This document shows positions 7,544 to 15,824 of a stretch of 26,552 nucleotides of DNA, piece after piece; within the stretch, counting starts at the first letter, position 1, and each line of letters starts with the position of its first letter. This stretch comes from JAQVUB01 sp033809415 (GTDB lineage Bacteria; Verrucomicrobiota; Lentisphaeria; Oligosphaerales; Oligosphaeraceae): assembly GCA_033809415.1 (NCBI GenBank), contig JAPXLT010000026.1, positions 1 through 26,552 on the forward strand, written 5' to 3'. Made by a program: the position numbers and the translations under genes. The notes below the pieces were generated by a model. It worked only from the letters and a program-made list of their open reading frames with translations, searched no databases and was not told where the DNA came from.

Positions 7544-8611
7544 ATGGCTAGCAAGTTACGTATGATTTCGGATCAACTGGGGATTTCTCAGTCATCTGTT
7601 TCTCAGATTTTGAACCGGAAGGCTTGCGATTTCAGTTCGGAGCGTACCCGTGCCAAGGTTTTTGCTTTAGCTCGTCAATTGGGTTACAAGCAGCGTTTTG
7701 CGGACAAGGTTTTGCGTGACGAGCCGACCCGGACAGTAGCTGTTTTGGTATCGATGCACCGGGTTTTGATCGAGTCTCATATTCAGGCTTTGATTTTATT
7801 TTTGCTGGATCTTTTTGCCAGGGGCGGCTATGAGTTTTACCTGCGTATCATTTCAGGAGATGAGGAAACGAATCTTCAGGTTGTCAACGATTTGTTGTCC
7901 CGCGGAGTTGACCGCTTCGTCTGCATTGGTTGCCCGACAGGATTGACAAAGATCGAGGACCTGGTTCGGGAACGGGGGCGTCATTTAGTTGGATATGGCG
8001 AAATTTTCCGGCGACGGGTTACCAGTTCGCTTGGTTGTTTCATTGCGGCGACGATCCGCATGTTTCTGCAGAACGGGCGTAAGAATTTCTGTTATCTTCT
8101 CAGCAATTCGCGGCAGGTCAACCGGATCGAGGTCGTTCGTAATCTGTTTCCGGAAATGACAACTGACGAAGTCCTGCGCAAGCATATCCGTTTTTTGGAT
8201 TTCGAGGAGGAATTTCCTATTTTAGGTGATGCGCTGCTATGTGGGATCGACCAGTTGGTGCAACGTGGTTACGAGCGGACAAAAAGTTTGCTGGAGGAAC
8301 GTCCTGAAACTGACGCTATCTTTTATCTGTCAGACTATTACATGCTTGGAGGGGTGCAATATCTGACGGAGTGCGGGGTGAAGATCGGGCGGGATATTCT
8401 GCTCTGCGGCAGCAACAACATTGATGCGGTGCGCAATCACATCGTTCCACTTGCTTCTTGGCAGTTCGATCTCGAGCAAATTGCCAGAATCCTGTACGAA
8501 CGTTCCGGAGATGATGAATCGTTTGCTGATACTGTGCCACGGAAATTTTCCCCAAATAGAGTTGCCTTGCGCGAAGAAATTTTCAAAGGTTATGTTCTTG
8601 AACAGGTATAA
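7544..8611 (+). CDS. LacI-family transcriptional regulator
   Basis: A 355-aa protein of normal LacI length. The helix-turn-helix is at the N-terminus (ISDQLGISQSSVSQILNRK, about 8-26), followed by the typical linker (SERTRAKVFALARQLGY). From RTVAVLV (about 63) the remainder is a periplasmic-binding-protein-like sugar-sensing domain with SRGVDRFVCIG, a late SDYYMLGGVQYLTECG motif and DILLCG. It would bind DNA and respond to a sugar released by neighbouring enzymes; the ligand is unknown. The ribosome site is weak (AGGA two bases before ATG; GCAGG further up). It is the first gene of the operon, 25 bases before the pseudopilin, and a palindrome overlaps the promoter region, suggesting autoregulation. 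Confidence 0.9.
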   Translation: MASKLRMISDQLGISQSSVSQILNRKACDFSSERTRAKVFALARQLGYKQRFADKVLRDEPTRTVAVLVSMHRVLIESHIQALILFLLDLFARGGYEFYLRIISGDEETNLQVVNDLLSRGVDRFVCIGCPTGLTKIEDLVRERGRHLVGYGEIFRRRVTSSLGCFIAATIRMFLQNGRKNFCYLLSNSRQVNRIEVVRNLFPEMTTDEVLRKHIRFLDFEEEFPILGDALLCGIDQLVQRGYERTKSLLEERPETDAIFYLSDYYMLGGVQYLTECGVKIGRDILLCGSNNIDAVRNHIVPLASWQFDLEQIARILYERSGDDESFADTVPRKFSPNRVALREEIFKGYVLEQV

Positions 8612-8636
8612 AAATAAAAAGAGGAGAGAAGAAAAA

Positions 8637-9377
8637 ATGAACAGGCGATTTACTTTGATTGAACTGCTTGTAGTTATCGCGATCATTGCGATTCTGGCGT
8701 CGATGTTGCTGCCGGCTTTGTCAAAAGCCCGGGAGAAGGCACGTTCCAGTTCGTGTCAGTCGAATCTGAAGCAATTTGGCACAGCGAATCTGATGTATAA
8801 CATGGATCATGACGACTTCAATTGCTATTCTTATGAAGATCACACTGGGCAGACAGAACGTTTCCGCACTTCCTGGTATACGTTGTCGGTTTATATGGGC
8901 AAGCAGCTCCCCTATCGCAGTCAGGGATCGAGCAGCACTGCCATCGCACCCGTCAAAATTTTTCTCTGCCCTGCGTCCATTCTCGAGCAAATTGCCTATC
9001 GTTCGGATTACCGTTGCAGTTATATTGTCAACGGCTCCGGGAAATCCGGCGGTACTACTGCCGGTGTGCGGGTTTTCGGTATCATCGATCCCGGTTCATC
9101 CATGGCCAGACCTGCAAAAACTACTGGCGAACTGAAATTCCCGGCAAAGATTATGGGCTTTGTCGATTGTGGTCACCGTTCCCCCAACGGGCAGACCAAT
9201 GTCAGCTTATGGGCATGGGATTCCGACAAGGTTGGAGCTGATATTGATCCCTTGATCGCGCAGCGACACGGCGGCACCTGCAATATGTCATTTCTTGACG
9301 GACATGTCGAAAATCGCAATTTCCGGCAGCGCCTGAAGGTGTCTGAAGAATTCTGGGGCAAAAATTTCTTCCGTTGA
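8637..9377 (+). CDS. Pseudopilin-like protein with H-X9-DG motif
   Basis: A 246-aa protein. The frame is open further upstream inside the regulator gene, but AGGAG ten bases before this ATG and the motif at the very N-terminus (MNRRFTLIELLVVIAIIAI) fix the start. This is a prepilin-type N-terminal methylation helix, yet the residue before Phe is Arg instead of the Gly used by classical prepilin peptidase. A short CQSNLKQ stretch follows the helix. The C-terminal domain ends with His211, nine residues, Asp221-Gly222 (FLDGHVE), the H-X9-DG signature of pseudopilin-like proteins abundant in Planctomycetes, Verrucomicrobia and Lentisphaerae. Probably anchored in the inner membrane facing out, or assembled into a short pseudopilus. 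Its exact role is unknown. Operon context links it to secreted carbohydrate-active proteins. Confidence 0.88.
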   Translation: MNRRFTLIELLVVIAIIAILASMLLPALSKAREKARSSSCQSNLKQFGTANLMYNMDHDDFNCYSYEDHTGQTERFRTSWYTLSVYMGKQLPYRSQGSSSTAIAPVKIFLCPASILEQIAYRSDYRCSYIVNGSGKSGGTTAGVRVFGIIDPGSSMARPAKTTGELKFPAKIMGFVDCGHRSPNGQTNVSLWAWDSDKVGADIDPLIAQRHGGTCNMSFLDGHVENRNFRQRLKVSEEFWGKNFFR

Positions 9378-9387
9378 GGAAATATTT

Positions 9388-10038
9388 ATGAACAACTGCT
9401 CTGAAGCTGGAATTTTGGTCATGCTGCTGTTGACACTGGGCTTTCTCTGGGCCGGTCCAGTCAGCCACTGGAGTAATGCGGAAAAGCGCACGGTTTGCAG
9501 CAGTCATCTGCAACAATTATATCAGGTCATGGAACAATATCTGGCGGATTCCGACGATTGGTATCCTCCTTCCATCATCCGCAAGAGCACTTGGGTCTAT
9601 TGGCCGGAATTGCTAAAGCCCTATTACAAAGATTTTCAGCAACTCTCCTGCCCAGCCAATCCCAGGGGGGAGGCTGCCTTTGACAGTGACGATCTGTTGC
9701 CGTCCCTGTTTTCCTTGAGCTTGGTCAGTTATGGGATGAATTACTATCTCAGTCCATCCGGGGAACCTTCGCACAGCAGTTGGGTTTGCCGTCGTTCATT
9801 GCTTGCTGACCCGACTTATGTGATTATCCTTGGAGATGCACAGGGCAAAGGCATGCAATTGCGCCCGACCAGCTGCTGGCTGCAAGACTGGGCGCCGTTT
9901 CACGAGCAGGGGGCCAATTTTCTGCTCGCTGACGGACATGTCGAATGGCATAATCAGCAAAGTCTGGGGTTGCATAGCCCCCCGAAAGGCTGGAAAAAAG
10001 ATATCAAACGCTGGCGTAACTGGAAAACAGAAAAATGA
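9388..10038 (+). CDS. Degenerate pseudopilin paralogue with H-X9-DG motif
   Basis: A 216-aa protein, start supported by GAGGA overlapping the previous stop codon, ten bases downstream. It aligns by eye with its neighbour: an N-terminal hydrophobic helix (about 8-24), then a Cys-containing stretch (CSSHLQQ here, CQSNLKQ there) and a D-D-W/F position, and at the end His172, nine residues, Asp182-Gly183 (LADGHVEWHN). It lacks the FTLIE leader, so it should not be processed as a prepilin; the helix would stay as a membrane anchor. The C-terminal tail is basic. Its last codon overlaps the next start (ATGA), so it is co-translated with the secreted enzyme-like protein. Function unknown. Confidence 0.82.
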   Translation: MNNCSEAGILVMLLLTLGFLWAGPVSHWSNAEKRTVCSSHLQQLYQVMEQYLADSDDWYPPSIIRKSTWVYWPELLKPYYKDFQQLSCPANPRGEAAFDSDDLLPSLFSLSLVSYGMNYYLSPSGEPSHSSWVCRRSLLADPTYVIILGDAQGKGMQLRPTSCWLQDWAPFHEQGANFLLADGHVEWHNQQSLGLHSPPKGWKKDIKRWRNWKTEK

Positions 10039-12854
10039 ATAAGAAAATTGGAATTTTACTGATGATGAGCCTGGGCACTCTGCGGCTTTCCGGCATGCCT
10101 CTGCAGACTCCGACGTTTGCTCTGAGGGAATCTGAGGGTCAGCTCCAACTGCAGAATTGTTTAAATCCGGAAGTCTGGAAGAACGCACTTTTAGGCTTCA
10201 GCTTGTATGACGGCAGGAAAAAAGCTCCTGTGCTCCTGCCGAATCCAGGGTATCAGTATAAGGACGCCCTTCTGCAAGTGAATCATCGCGGTGCTGGATG
10301 GGAATGGAAAACAAGCTTTGAAGTCCGTGCGCGCCTACTGCTGGCCAGCAGCATTATTGTCAATTCCGGGGAAGAAGACCTCTGGCTGGAAGCAGGAATA
10401 TTTTTGCAGCCCGACGGCAGTGCCCCCGCGCTTTCCTTTTGGGAGGGAAGCAATCATATTGAACCGTTGGACAACCGTCCGGTGGCACGCAATGGCGTAC
10501 GCGGAAAACTGCTTAAACATCTCAACACGCCTAGCTACGTCTTCTCCGCATCCGGTGTGGCTTTTCAGGACAGCAGCCTTTTCCTCGGTCATGTAACCTT
10601 CGATCCGGTTAGTTACAGCGCCGCTTCCTATGATCCCGGCACTCGTCGATACGCATTTTCGCAACGCATTGTTGTCAGCCCAGGGCAATCGGTTCCGATA
10701 CGTTTTGTAATCGGTGTGGCGACAAATCGTTACGGCATTGCCGAAGGGATCGTGCAACAATATTTTGATTCCCTGCCGGAATGCTGGGCGGTATCAGGAG
10801 GTCAGGAGAATCCTTACGTATGGGGCAATATGGCACATTATCAAAACTGGTGGGGCGTTCCGAAGCCGGAAGAAAGCCGCCGTCTGCGCTATTCCATCGA
10901 CTGGTGTTACTGCCCATATAAACGTTCCGGAGATATAGCCGTACGCCCGGAGTTCTGGGACTACACGCCCCATAATCCCTATGGCACTAACTATTCGCCA
11001 AAGTTCGGCGGCGAAAAAATTTATTTTGACAGCATTACCCGCGATGAATTGCTGGCTATCAGGAAAGAACGCTTCTTGCAATATGGGCGCCGTTACGGCT
11101 GGATGTTTTACAATTCCTGTGCAGGCACTTGGTGTGAATTCAATCTGGCTCGGGAACACTACGCAGATTCCATCAACACCGATACGAGCGCACCGCAGAT
11201 CTTGAATTCTTGGAGCACGGGACATGACCGGGAAATCCGTGTTTTCCCGATGGGTACCAGCTTTGCGAAAGCGCTCGAGGAAGATATGGTTGCCTTGAGC
11301 CGGGAGCTGGACCTGCCGGGTTTTGCCCTTGACTGCGGCTCTGGTGGTGTATATTTCCGGGGTGAGGCCTGCAAGAAACCTTTGCCTGGCCGTGCTTGGG
11401 ATGACGATGGTGTTTTCATTGATCAGGGGGTGGCGGTTAACCACCAAGTCGATTTTATTCACTCCATCAATCCCGACAAGCCCCTGACAGTTTTCACGAA
11501 CGGGTACCTCAAGGGTGATCTGCTGATGCTTGAAGTCCCCTATGTCAACAAAGCCAGACTCAAGGATCTACTGCCGCTGTACCGGTGGTATATTGGGACA
11601 CGGCCAGGATGCGTTCATGGACATGGTTTCCTTTTTGAGGACATGGTGCCAGGCTGGCGCAACCGTACTCGGGAAGAATTTCTGGACATCATGGGCAAGC
11701 TGTCCGATTACATTATTCTGAATCAATTCAAATATGGACTCACTAATAGCTATGTCACTTTCTTCGGCTGCCCGCAACAAGTTTATATCCTGCCGGAGGC
11801 ACTGGAGATGGCTCGATGCGGATGGCAGGCGGAAATCCCCATGCGACTTTCGCCTGAACTCTACGCACCCTACCGGGCACGTTATGGAAAAGCTGAACAT
11901 ACTTTCCTCTTCCTGGGCAATTCGCGTCCGGCACCTAGTTCCGGCCTGGTGTCGATTGACAACAAAGCCTTGTCCCCGCTTGACTCCCAACGGCATGTTT
12001 ATCTCCGTAAAATGCGGGATCAGGCCTGTCTGATGAATCAGCTCGAGGGTAGCTGGACGCATGTCAAAATCGATCTTCCATCGCGAATGCCAGTTCTTTT
12101 GGAAACCGTATGCGGACTGGAAACAGACCCCGCAATCAATTTTTCTGCGGAGGCTGCGAGCTGCAAGAATCTGCAGGAACAACGCTATACAGTACGTTTT
12201 CAGCAGTTGCCAGGTACGATCAATGCTCGCCTTCGGGTACGCAATATTCATGGCTTCGAACTGGCTGCCATCCTGCTGAATGGGAAACCGCTGGAATTCA
12301 AGTATGAAGGCACTTGGACACAACAAGCGGTGAAGCCGTTGCTGCTTGACAATCATTCTGAACTTGAAATCGTCTATCGTTCAAAGGATTATGCTGTTTC
12401 CACCGAAACGATCACTTCGTTTCCGTTTACAGATGATAAAGGCAAGTTGACATTCAGTGTACATATGGAAACTGATGATCCGGCTGCCCGACAGTTGGCT
12501 CAGCTGCGTTTTGCCGAATATTTCGATTTCTGCCGGGAAAAGAAATTGTTGCCGGAAGGAGATGCCGTTGAATTCAGGGATAGCCTTGACGGAAAACAAA
12601 TTCAGATCGCAGTGTATTCCGGTGCCCGGAATCGGATGACGATGACCGAAAATGGCAACCTTCGCCTGGATGCGGAAAATCCGGAGAAGCTCCATCATTT
12701 GCTGGACGCGCTGTTTCTGGTCATGGATCAACGTTTTGAATATATCTATCCATTCCGCTGGGTAATGGGCTTGCCTATCAAAGTCCTCAATCAATTCAAA
12801 ATGGCCGGCAAATATCTTCCTTACGACAAATATTTCGAGGAGGCAAAACCATGA
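10035..12854 (+). CDS. Large secreted TIM-barrel-like protein, possible glycosidase
   Basis: A 939-aa protein starting in an ATGA overlap with the pseudopilin paralogue. A short signal peptide (basic start, LLMMSLGTLRL, cleavage near SGM) suggests export. A beta-rich N-terminal part (about 25-260) precedes a barrel-like centre with aromatic motifs, GFALDCGSGGVYF (Asp433) and KPLTVFTNGY, similar in layout to the DUF6259-like protein at 388 but not clearly the same family. The last 130 residues (ETDDPAARQLAQLRFAEYF, IQIAVYSG, RLDAEN) resemble the alpha/beta side domain found before GH20 and GH67 catalytic domains, here at the C-terminus. A glycoside-cleaving role is inferred from fold impression, export and operon; no catalytic pair is proven. 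Confidence 0.75.
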   Translation: MNKKIGILLMMSLGTLRLSGMPLQTPTFALRESEGQLQLQNCLNPEVWKNALLGFSLYDGRKKAPVLLPNPGYQYKDALLQVNHRGAGWEWKTSFEVRARLLLASSIIVNSGEEDLWLEAGIFLQPDGSAPALSFWEGSNHIEPLDNRPVARNGVRGKLLKHLNTPSYVFSASGVAFQDSSLFLGHVTFDPVSYSAASYDPGTRRYAFSQRIVVSPGQSVPIRFVIGVATNRYGIAEGIVQQYFDSLPECWAVSGGQENPYVWGNMAHYQNWWGVPKPEESRRLRYSIDWCYCPYKRSGDIAVRPEFWDYTPHNPYGTNYSPKFGGEKIYFDSITRDELLAIRKERFLQYGRRYGWMFYNSCAGTWCEFNLAREHYADSINTDTSAPQILNSWSTGHDREIRVFPMGTSFAKALEEDMVALSRELDLPGFALDCGSGGVYFRGEACKKPLPGRAWDDDGVFIDQGVAVNHQVDFIHSINPDKPLTVFTNGYLKGDLLMLEVPYVNKARLKDLLPLYRWYIGTRPGCVHGHGFLFEDMVPGWRNRTREEFLDIMGKLSDYIILNQFKYGLTNSYVTFFGCPQQVYILPEALEMARCGWQAEIPMRLSPELYAPYRARYGKAEHTFLFLGNSRPAPSSGLVSIDNKALSPLDSQRHVYLRKMRDQACLMNQLEGSWTHVKIDLPSRMPVLLETVCGLETDPAINFSAEAASCKNLQEQRYTVRFQQLPGTINARLRVRNIHGFELAAILLNGKPLEFKYEGTWTQQAVKPLLLDNHSELEIVYRSKDYAVSTETITSFPFTDDKGKLTFSVHMETDDPAARQLAQLRFAEYFDFCREKKLLPEGDAVEFRDSLDGKQIQIAVYSGARNRMTMTENGNLRLDAENPEKLHHLLDALFLVMDQRFEYIYPFRWVMGLPIKVLNQFKMAGKYLPYDKYFEEAKP

Positions 12855-13993
12855 AATGGGTGCTCACATTGGCTCTGTTGTTTTCCTGCAACGGCATTTG
12901 CAAAGCCGTTGATATCATCGAGTATAAAGACAAGGCGGGGCAACAGCGCATCGTTATCCGGAATCAATGGCTTGCCGCTGAATTTCTTCCGGATGCCTCA
13001 GCGCTCTTTTCGAGTTTGCAATTTCTGCCGGAAAAGCGTTCGCTGATTGATCCGGTTGAAACGTCAGCCTCGATAGACGATCTGCTGCCTTCTATTCTAT
13101 ATACCAATTCCTGCGGAGGACGGGAATTGCTCTGGGGGAAAAAACATTTTGCCAATGTTCCATTTCCAGTTACAAAGCAGGAAGTAACGCCTGAATCCGG
13201 CCATATTGTTTTCAGTAATCGCTACCTGCTCAATGAAAATCTGGAGGCAACGAAAAAAGTCATCCTGTCCACCGATTCCCTGTCAGTTCGAATCTGTTTT
13301 ACCTTGAAAAATCACGAAAAGCAGGCCAAGACATTGCGATTCTGGGCGAATTTCATTCCCCAATTGAGTCCTGACGGGCACTTGGATACTGTCCTTCTTC
13401 CGGCACGCGGTGGAGTCCGCCGAGTTAAAGAACGCGGAGTGACTTTTTTTGAACGCGATTGCATTTATGAAGACAGGGAATTTTCGAATAAGGAAGTGTT
13501 TGTTGCCCCAGCGTTGCCTTGGATAGGCCGAAATAGTGAAAAGCTGCCGGGAGTTTTGGTAATGCGTTGCGACGCTGATGCGTTGGGTGATTCTGGTTTT
13601 CTCTATTCGTACAAGCGTGGTCCGCATTCCCCGACGCATACAATGGAAATAGTTTTTGCACCTGTCGAAATCAATTCTGGTGATAGTGCGGATTTCAATG
13701 TAGATTATCTGTTTTTCCCACATCTGAACAATATTTCCGGCGTCTGTGGCGATATCGGCATGGAAATTCGGGATCAGCATTTATTCCTGGAAGCTGCTTC
13801 GCCGAGCAAAGGGGGGCGTCTTGCACTTGAATATCGAAATGCAGCAGCAGCGGTTTTGGGCAAGGTCGAATTGCAGATCAGCGCTTTGCCGACCGGGATT
13901 CTGCAACAGCATCTGATTCGTCTGCCGGCAGAAACCAGTCATGTTTCAGGAACTTTTGAGGACGGGCGGATATTCACCCTGCTACTGAAATAA
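12851..13993 (+). CDS. Secreted beta-sandwich-like protein, possible mutarotase-fold
   Basis: A 380-aa protein overlapping the preceding gene by four bases (ATGA), with AGGAGGC upstream as ribosome site. A signal peptide (VLTLALLFSCNGICKA) indicates export. The rest is almost entirely predicted beta strand, with IRNQWLAAEFLPDASALFSSLQF near the start, a pattern seen in the galactose-mutarotase-like supersandwich domains of carbohydrate enzymes and their accessory proteins. I do not recognise a specific family. It is the last gene of the LacI-type operon and probably acts on the same sugar as the preceding protein. The unrelated minus-strand cluster converges on it across a repeat element. Confidence 0.72.
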   Translation: MKWVLTLALLFSCNGICKAVDIIEYKDKAGQQRIVIRNQWLAAEFLPDASALFSSLQFLPEKRSLIDPVETSASIDDLLPSILYTNSCGGRELLWGKKHFANVPFPVTKQEVTPESGHIVFSNRYLLNENLEATKKVILSTDSLSVRICFTLKNHEKQAKTLRFWANFIPQLSPDGHLDTVLLPARGGVRRVKERGVTFFERDCIYEDREFSNKEVFVAPALPWIGRNSEKLPGVLVMRCDADALGDSGFLYSYKRGPHSPTHTMEIVFAPVEINSGDSADFNVDYLFFPHLNNISGVCGDIGMEIRDQHLFLEAASPSKGGRLALEYRNAAAAVLGKVELQISALPTGILQQHLIRLPAETSHVSGTFEDGRIFTLLLK

Positions 13994-14039
13994 GCGAGCA
14001 TGGAATTTTCGTACTATTTAGACTCCATCCAAAAAGGAT

Positions 14040-14315
14040 TTTTTAACCACGAACCACACGAAAAGGCACGAAAATTTTTTCTATGGTTGCTGCTTTGAGT
14101 GATGGGATTGCACGCGAGTTTGTGATCTGGTCTATTGTTTTCTCCGACTGATCCGTCGGATTTGTTGTCCGTGTCCCGTCCGTGTAAAGTCCGTGTCCCG
14201 TCCGTGTAAAGTCCGTGTCCCGTCCGTGTAAAGTCCGTGTCCCGTCCGTGTAAAGTCCGTGTGGGTTGTGGGCGGCGCCCACGCCAAGCCTGTTCGTGTG
14301 GTTCGTGGTTAAAAA
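14040..14315. mobile_element. 276-bp element with 23-bp perfect terminal inverted repeats
   Basis: The ends 14040-14062 (TTTTTAACCACGAACCACAC then GAA) and 14293-14315 are exact reverse complements. Inside, from the left: ACGAAAA and ATAGGGGTTG-related modules (to about 14160), four perfect 22-base units made of GTCCGTGTCCC plus GTCCGTGTAAA (14167-14254), then a GGGCGGCGCCC hairpin. No transposase is inside. The right end touches the stop codon of the FAD enzyme (14316-14318), so this fills the convergent intergenic gap. No clear target-site duplication is visible. It could be a MITE-like element or simply two facing copies of the dispersed ACGAAAA module. Confidence 0.65.
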
Positions 14316-15809
14316 TTATAGTTCTTGGCGGATGAGTTTCTTATATGCTTCTTCACCGACTGCTTGGCGGAAGGTCAAGAATGCTCCGAGCATTGTTCCC
14401 AGGATTCCGGGCATGATTGCGTGGTGTCCCAGTGCGTAGCAGTTTTGCACCGGCAGTCTTCCGGCCAGTCTTGATTCGGCGATCTTGATTTTCAGTCCGT
14501 AGGCGCTGCCACGTGGCGGGGAATAACGCTGATAGGTATATGGTGTGGCGGAATCAAGGATGTTCAGGCGGTTCGCATAGTGCGGATAAACTTTCAGGAC
14601 ATCCTGATATATTTCTTCGCTGGTTCTGCGTTTGAAATCGAGATAGCGCTGTTTGCCGGCACGGGTAGTCAAGTCCGTGCCGCATTTTTCTGTCACTTCG
14701 GAGAGATGCATATTTCGAAAAGCAGTAAAAGTTTTCTGCTCACGGCCTCGGTGATCCGTTTCAACATTAGTCACCATTCCGATGCCATAGACATCACTAT
14801 CGGGCGATAACAGCTTATTAAGGTTGTTCCGGCTGACAAATTGCAGCAATTCCGGCTCGATGGTCAAATCATCATCCAGAGCAGCATAAATCGAGAAAAA
14901 GCTGCAAGTATCCTGAGATTTGTTGTAACGGCGCCGAAGGCTGATAGTGAGCAGTTCCTCCGGGAATAGCTGCAAGTACACCTCCGGGTGCACCGCGAAG
15001 AAGATATCCTCGACCTCGAGCGTCTCACCAGTATCGAGTAACACTTCCTGGCATTCCTGACTGGAAGAAAAACGCAGCATTTTTTTGATGCTGGTGCCAG
15101 TGCGGATATTGACCTGGTAGCGTTTCAGTTCGCGTCTGAAGCCTTTGAGAAAAGCATCGCCACCATGTTCCACTCTGGCCAGGTGTTTGTCCAGGCCGCA
15201 GCTGATACGGCAATGCTGCGCGAGAGGTATCTCGTCGGGCGGGGTCCCATGGCAGAAAGCCATGATTCCCAGGACGGTTTCCACTTCCGGTGAAGAAAAG
15301 TGCTGCTGGAAATATTCCTGCAAAGTAATGACATCATAGGGCGAGAGTTGCGGAGCAATCGGCTGCCCGGTATCGCTCAAATCGAAAAGGGCTGTATTGT
15401 CCACAATTTCCTGTTCGAGGCGGAAATACTCGCGAATGGCCTGCGCATCTTTAGGGAAAACACCAGAAAGATATTCAGCGAGATCATCGAGGCCGCTGCC
15501 AGGCAATGTCAGCAGGCGCTGCGTTTCCTCGAGGTAAATCCTGAGATGCAGTTTTGCTTCCTTGATATCATTCTCGAGATTAAGGACTCTCAGAATCTGC
15601 GGTAGAGTATCGCCGAAGCCGCCAGTGAAATGGAAACCCGTGTCAAAGCGCAGCCCTTGACGGGAAAAGCGGCGCAGATATCCGCCGATGCCAGCCTGAG
15701 TTTCGATCAGTGAGACCTTCCTGCCGACTTTTGCCAGCAGCAGGGCGATCGTAAGCCCTGCCGCACCGGCGCCGACCACCAAGGTCTCTTTTGGGGAAGT
15801 GGATGGCAT
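14316..15809 (-). CDS. CrtI/phytoene-desaturase-like FAD oxidoreductase
   Basis: A 497-aa protein, the usual length of the CrtI-like FAD amine-oxidase superfamily. The N-terminal dinucleotide fold shows VVGAGAAGL (Gly13, Gly15, Gly18), the ribose-binding acid Glu36 and the GGYLRRFSRQGLRFDTGFHF block. The C-terminus has the second FAD motif region NCYALGHHAIMPGILGTM. Such enzymes desaturate, saturate or isomerise polyenes and other lipids. In this cluster the likely substrate is the acyl chain built by the ketosynthases; that is inference. It is the last gene of the cluster: its start lies 15 bases after the FabG stop, with only a weak AAAGAA ribosome site. A retinol-saturase-like reductase is an equally possible reading. 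Confidence 0.82.
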   Translation of the reverse strand: MPSTSPKETLVVGAGAAGLTIALLLAKVGRKVSLIETQAGIGGYLRRFSRQGLRFDTGFHFTGGFGDTLPQILRVLNLENDIKEAKLHLRIYLEETQRLLTLPGSGLDDLAEYLSGVFPKDAQAIREYFRLEQEIVDNTALFDLSDTGQPIAPQLSPYDVITLQEYFQQHFSSPEVETVLGIMAFCHGTPPDEIPLAQHCRISCGLDKHLARVEHGGDAFLKGFRRELKRYQVNIRTGTSIKKMLRFSSSQECQEVLLDTGETLEVEDIFFAVHPEVYLQLFPEELLTISLRRRYNKSQDTCSFFSIYAALDDDLTIEPELLQFVSRNNLNKLLSPDSDVYGIGMVTNVETDHRGREQKTFTAFRNMHLSEVTEKCGTDLTTRAGKQRYLDFKRRTSEEIYQDVLKVYPHYANRLNILDSATPYTYQRYSPPRGSAYGLKIKIAESRLAGRLPVQNCYALGHHAIMPGILGTMLGAFLTFRQAVGEEAYKKLIRQEL

Positions 15810-15824
15810 CGTCGAGCTATTCTT

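Noticed and set aside
8471..8996. Identical 15-base CTCGAGCAAATTGCC in the regulator and pseudopilin genes
   Set aside because: Both encode Leu-Glu-Gln-Ile-Ala in coding frame; two chance or codon-driven copies are sufficient explanation.
14043..14282. Tandem repeat region considered as a CRISPR array
   Set aside because: Units are directly adjacent 22-base tandems without unique spacers, and no cas genes are present.
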